DNA from: Candidatus Sumerlaeota bacterium
Lineage (GTDB): Bacteria > Sumerlaeota > Sumerlaeia > JADFCT01
Length of the DNA stretch: 14,419 nt
Assembly (NCBI GenBank): GCA_026398575.1
Contig: JAPLSP010000378.1
Location: 1-14,419, forward strand
Direction of reading: 5' to 3'
Program-made: the position numbers and the translations under genes
The notes under the pieces: model-generated
The model's database searches: none
What the model was told of the DNA's origin: nothing
The model's input: only the letters and a program-made list of their open reading frames with translations
Shown here: positions 14,353 to 14,419 of the stretch, piece by piece
How the letters are laid out: each line of letters starts with the position of its first letter
Position numbering within the stretch: the stretch's first letter is position 1

Positions 14353-14419
14353 ATCAATATCCAATATCCAATATCCAACGGGGAGTGTCCAATTTCCAAC
14401 AGGGAATGTCCAATTTCCA
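14353..14419 (+). repeat. CCAATnn repeat block, third copy, running off the window
   Basis: CAATATCCAATATCCAATAT, then CCAACGGGGAGTGTCCAATT and CCAACAGGGAATGTCC, are the same unit type as 49-150 and in the same orientation. It lies about 140 bases upstream of the NAD kinase-like start and continues beyond the window edge, so an inverted partner may follow outside. Confidence 0.85.

Overview
The window looks like a chromosomal segment of an uncultured, Gram-negative-type bacterium. Housekeeping genes (pnp, lgt, hisH-hisF, an NAD kinase family gene) are by eye GC-rich. Long gene-free gaps are filled with short-period and palindromic repeats. The large secreted protein, a discoidin-like domain plus a beta-propeller plus two CXXCH hemes resembling the alpha subunit of hydrazine synthase, is an architecture I associate with Planctomycetota, Verrucomicrobiota, Lentisphaerota and neighbouring candidate phyla. 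This placement is inference; no rRNA or other decisive marker is present.

Layout. Bases 1-316 hold a CCAATnn repeat block with inverted arms, ending at the stop of a YkgJ-like CxxCxxCC protein (317-730, minus). A 33-bp perfect inverted repeat built from 9-base units lies between that gene and pnp (968-3262, minus). An 861-base gap (3263-4123) holds a 57-base perfect palindrome, two other stem-loops and a diverged direct repeat. Next come a secreted alpha/beta hydrolase (4124-4978, plus), a convergent orphan antitoxin-like gene (4979-5260, minus) and the secreted diheme propeller protein (5361-8426, minus).

From 8462 to 10572 the base composition visibly shifts to lower GC and the content becomes accessory. 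A SMC/OLD-like AAA ATPase (9129-10295) overlaps a small TOPRIM-like protein (8462-9136). Both are preceded by a broken toxin-antitoxin operon: a frameshifted antitoxin (10374-10572) and a 29-codon stub that looks like the start of a PIN/DUF3368-type toxin (10292-10381). All four reading frames overlap on the minus strand, so they could be read from one candidate promoter with coupled translation. The ATPase/TOPRIM-like pair has the general layout of two-gene defence systems such as PARIS (AriA/AriB), RloA/RloB and AbiL, but I cannot assign it to a named system. It is the best candidate here for something undescribed.

The right part is a tight minus-strand operon lgt-hisH-hisF (13172 to 10652) with 4- and 7-base overlaps. 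HisH and HisF together form imidazole glycerol phosphate synthase, while Lgt lipidates prolipoproteins. A repeat block (three 42-43-base tandem units inside near-perfect inverted arms) separates it from an NAD kinase-like gene (13466-14215). The window ends in another copy of the CCAATnn repeat.

A recurring theme is repeat invasion. The 9-base family that forms the inverted repeat beside pnp also appears as ten in-frame KDx-type tripeptides inside the discoidin-like domain of the propeller protein.
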